A stretch of 5,287 nt of DNA from NCBI GenBank assembly GCA_011372345.1, contig DRTC01000356.1, forward strand, positions 1-5,287, in the 5' to 3' direction. Shown in pieces: positions 5,179 through 5,287 of the stretch. The stretch's first letter is position 1, and every line of letters begins with the position of its first letter. This DNA comes from Candidatus Cloacimonadota bacterium (lineage in GTDB: Bacteria; Cloacimonadota; Cloacimonadia; Cloacimonadales; TCS61). The position numbers and the translations under genes were made by a program. The notes below the pieces were generated by a model, which worked only from the letters and a program-made list of their open reading frames with translations, ran no database searches and was not told the DNA's origin.

Positions 5179-5266
5179 GCTGGATTTCTTTTCTCAAGAA
5201 ATATCAGCAACTATGATCGTTCTTTTTTATGCTGTAGATTCTTCGTAAGAGAAGCAGGAAGAATCT
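5179..5266. other. Two imperfect hairpins in the right-end intergenic DNA
   Basis: GCTG-ATTTCTT (5179-5190) pairs with AAGAAAT-CAGC (5196-5208), with a small internal bulge and a TTCTC loop. AGATTCTTC (5236-5244) pairs perfectly with 5258-5266 around a 13-nt loop. No ORF of note, promoter or RNA family is recognisable in 5129-5287. The stems may be part of a repeat or the end of a feature that continues beyond the window. Confidence 0.35.
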
Positions 5267-5287
5267 TTCATAATGACAATCATATAC

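Overview
This is an AT-rich window (by eye well under 40% GC) from a bacterium using the standard code. I cannot name the organism. The fused TAXI-type TRAP transporter, a candidate lipoprotein signal on its binding protein, and the density of intergenic palindromes fit a Gram-negative lineage such as the FCB group (for example Cloacimonadota), but this is a guess from style, not a match.

Layout, left to right. Positions 1-223 are non-coding: an ~82-bp sequence occurs twice in direct orientation (period 142 bp), each copy with a perfect hairpin, plus a third hairpin of the same family between them. A 16-bp perfect inverted repeat (233-265) then closes the minus-strand gene 273-743, which encodes an unrecognised 156-residue protein with a soluble, charged N-terminus and a C-terminal glycine zipper. 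Almost the whole 200-bp gap up to the next gene is one 176-bp symmetrical element (762-937) with 21-bp imperfect terminal inverted repeats and four copies of CTTGANTTAAG.

Positions 944-4376 hold three minus-strand genes that read as one block in the order MmcQ/YjbR-like protein, TAXI-family TRAP solute-binding protein, fused TRAP permease. The binding protein and permease form a complete two-gene secondary transporter. The binding protein captures an organic acid or amino-acid-like solute outside the inner membrane and hands it to the permease, which imports it using an ion gradient. The MmcQ-like gene appears to carry a one-base frameshift near its start: the ribosome-binding site and the first eight codons lie in one frame and the rest of the domain in another. 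A short palindromic repeat (3920-3979) sits between it and the binding-protein gene.

Positions 4426-4703 are a divergent intergenic region with a possible short gene remnant on the minus strand, a good sigma70-type promoter on the plus strand, and a 31-codon ORF whose stop overlaps the next start (ATGA). That next gene, 4704-5072, encodes an unrecognised 122-residue protein and ends in a strong Rho-independent terminator (5091-5128). The last ~160 bp carry two imperfect hairpins and no convincing gene.

I do not see a defence system, CRISPR array, tRNA or rRNA. The points most worth a second look are the 176-bp element with its four-fold motif, the restorable frameshift in the MmcQ-like gene, the hairpin family at the left end and the start-stop-coupled small ORF.
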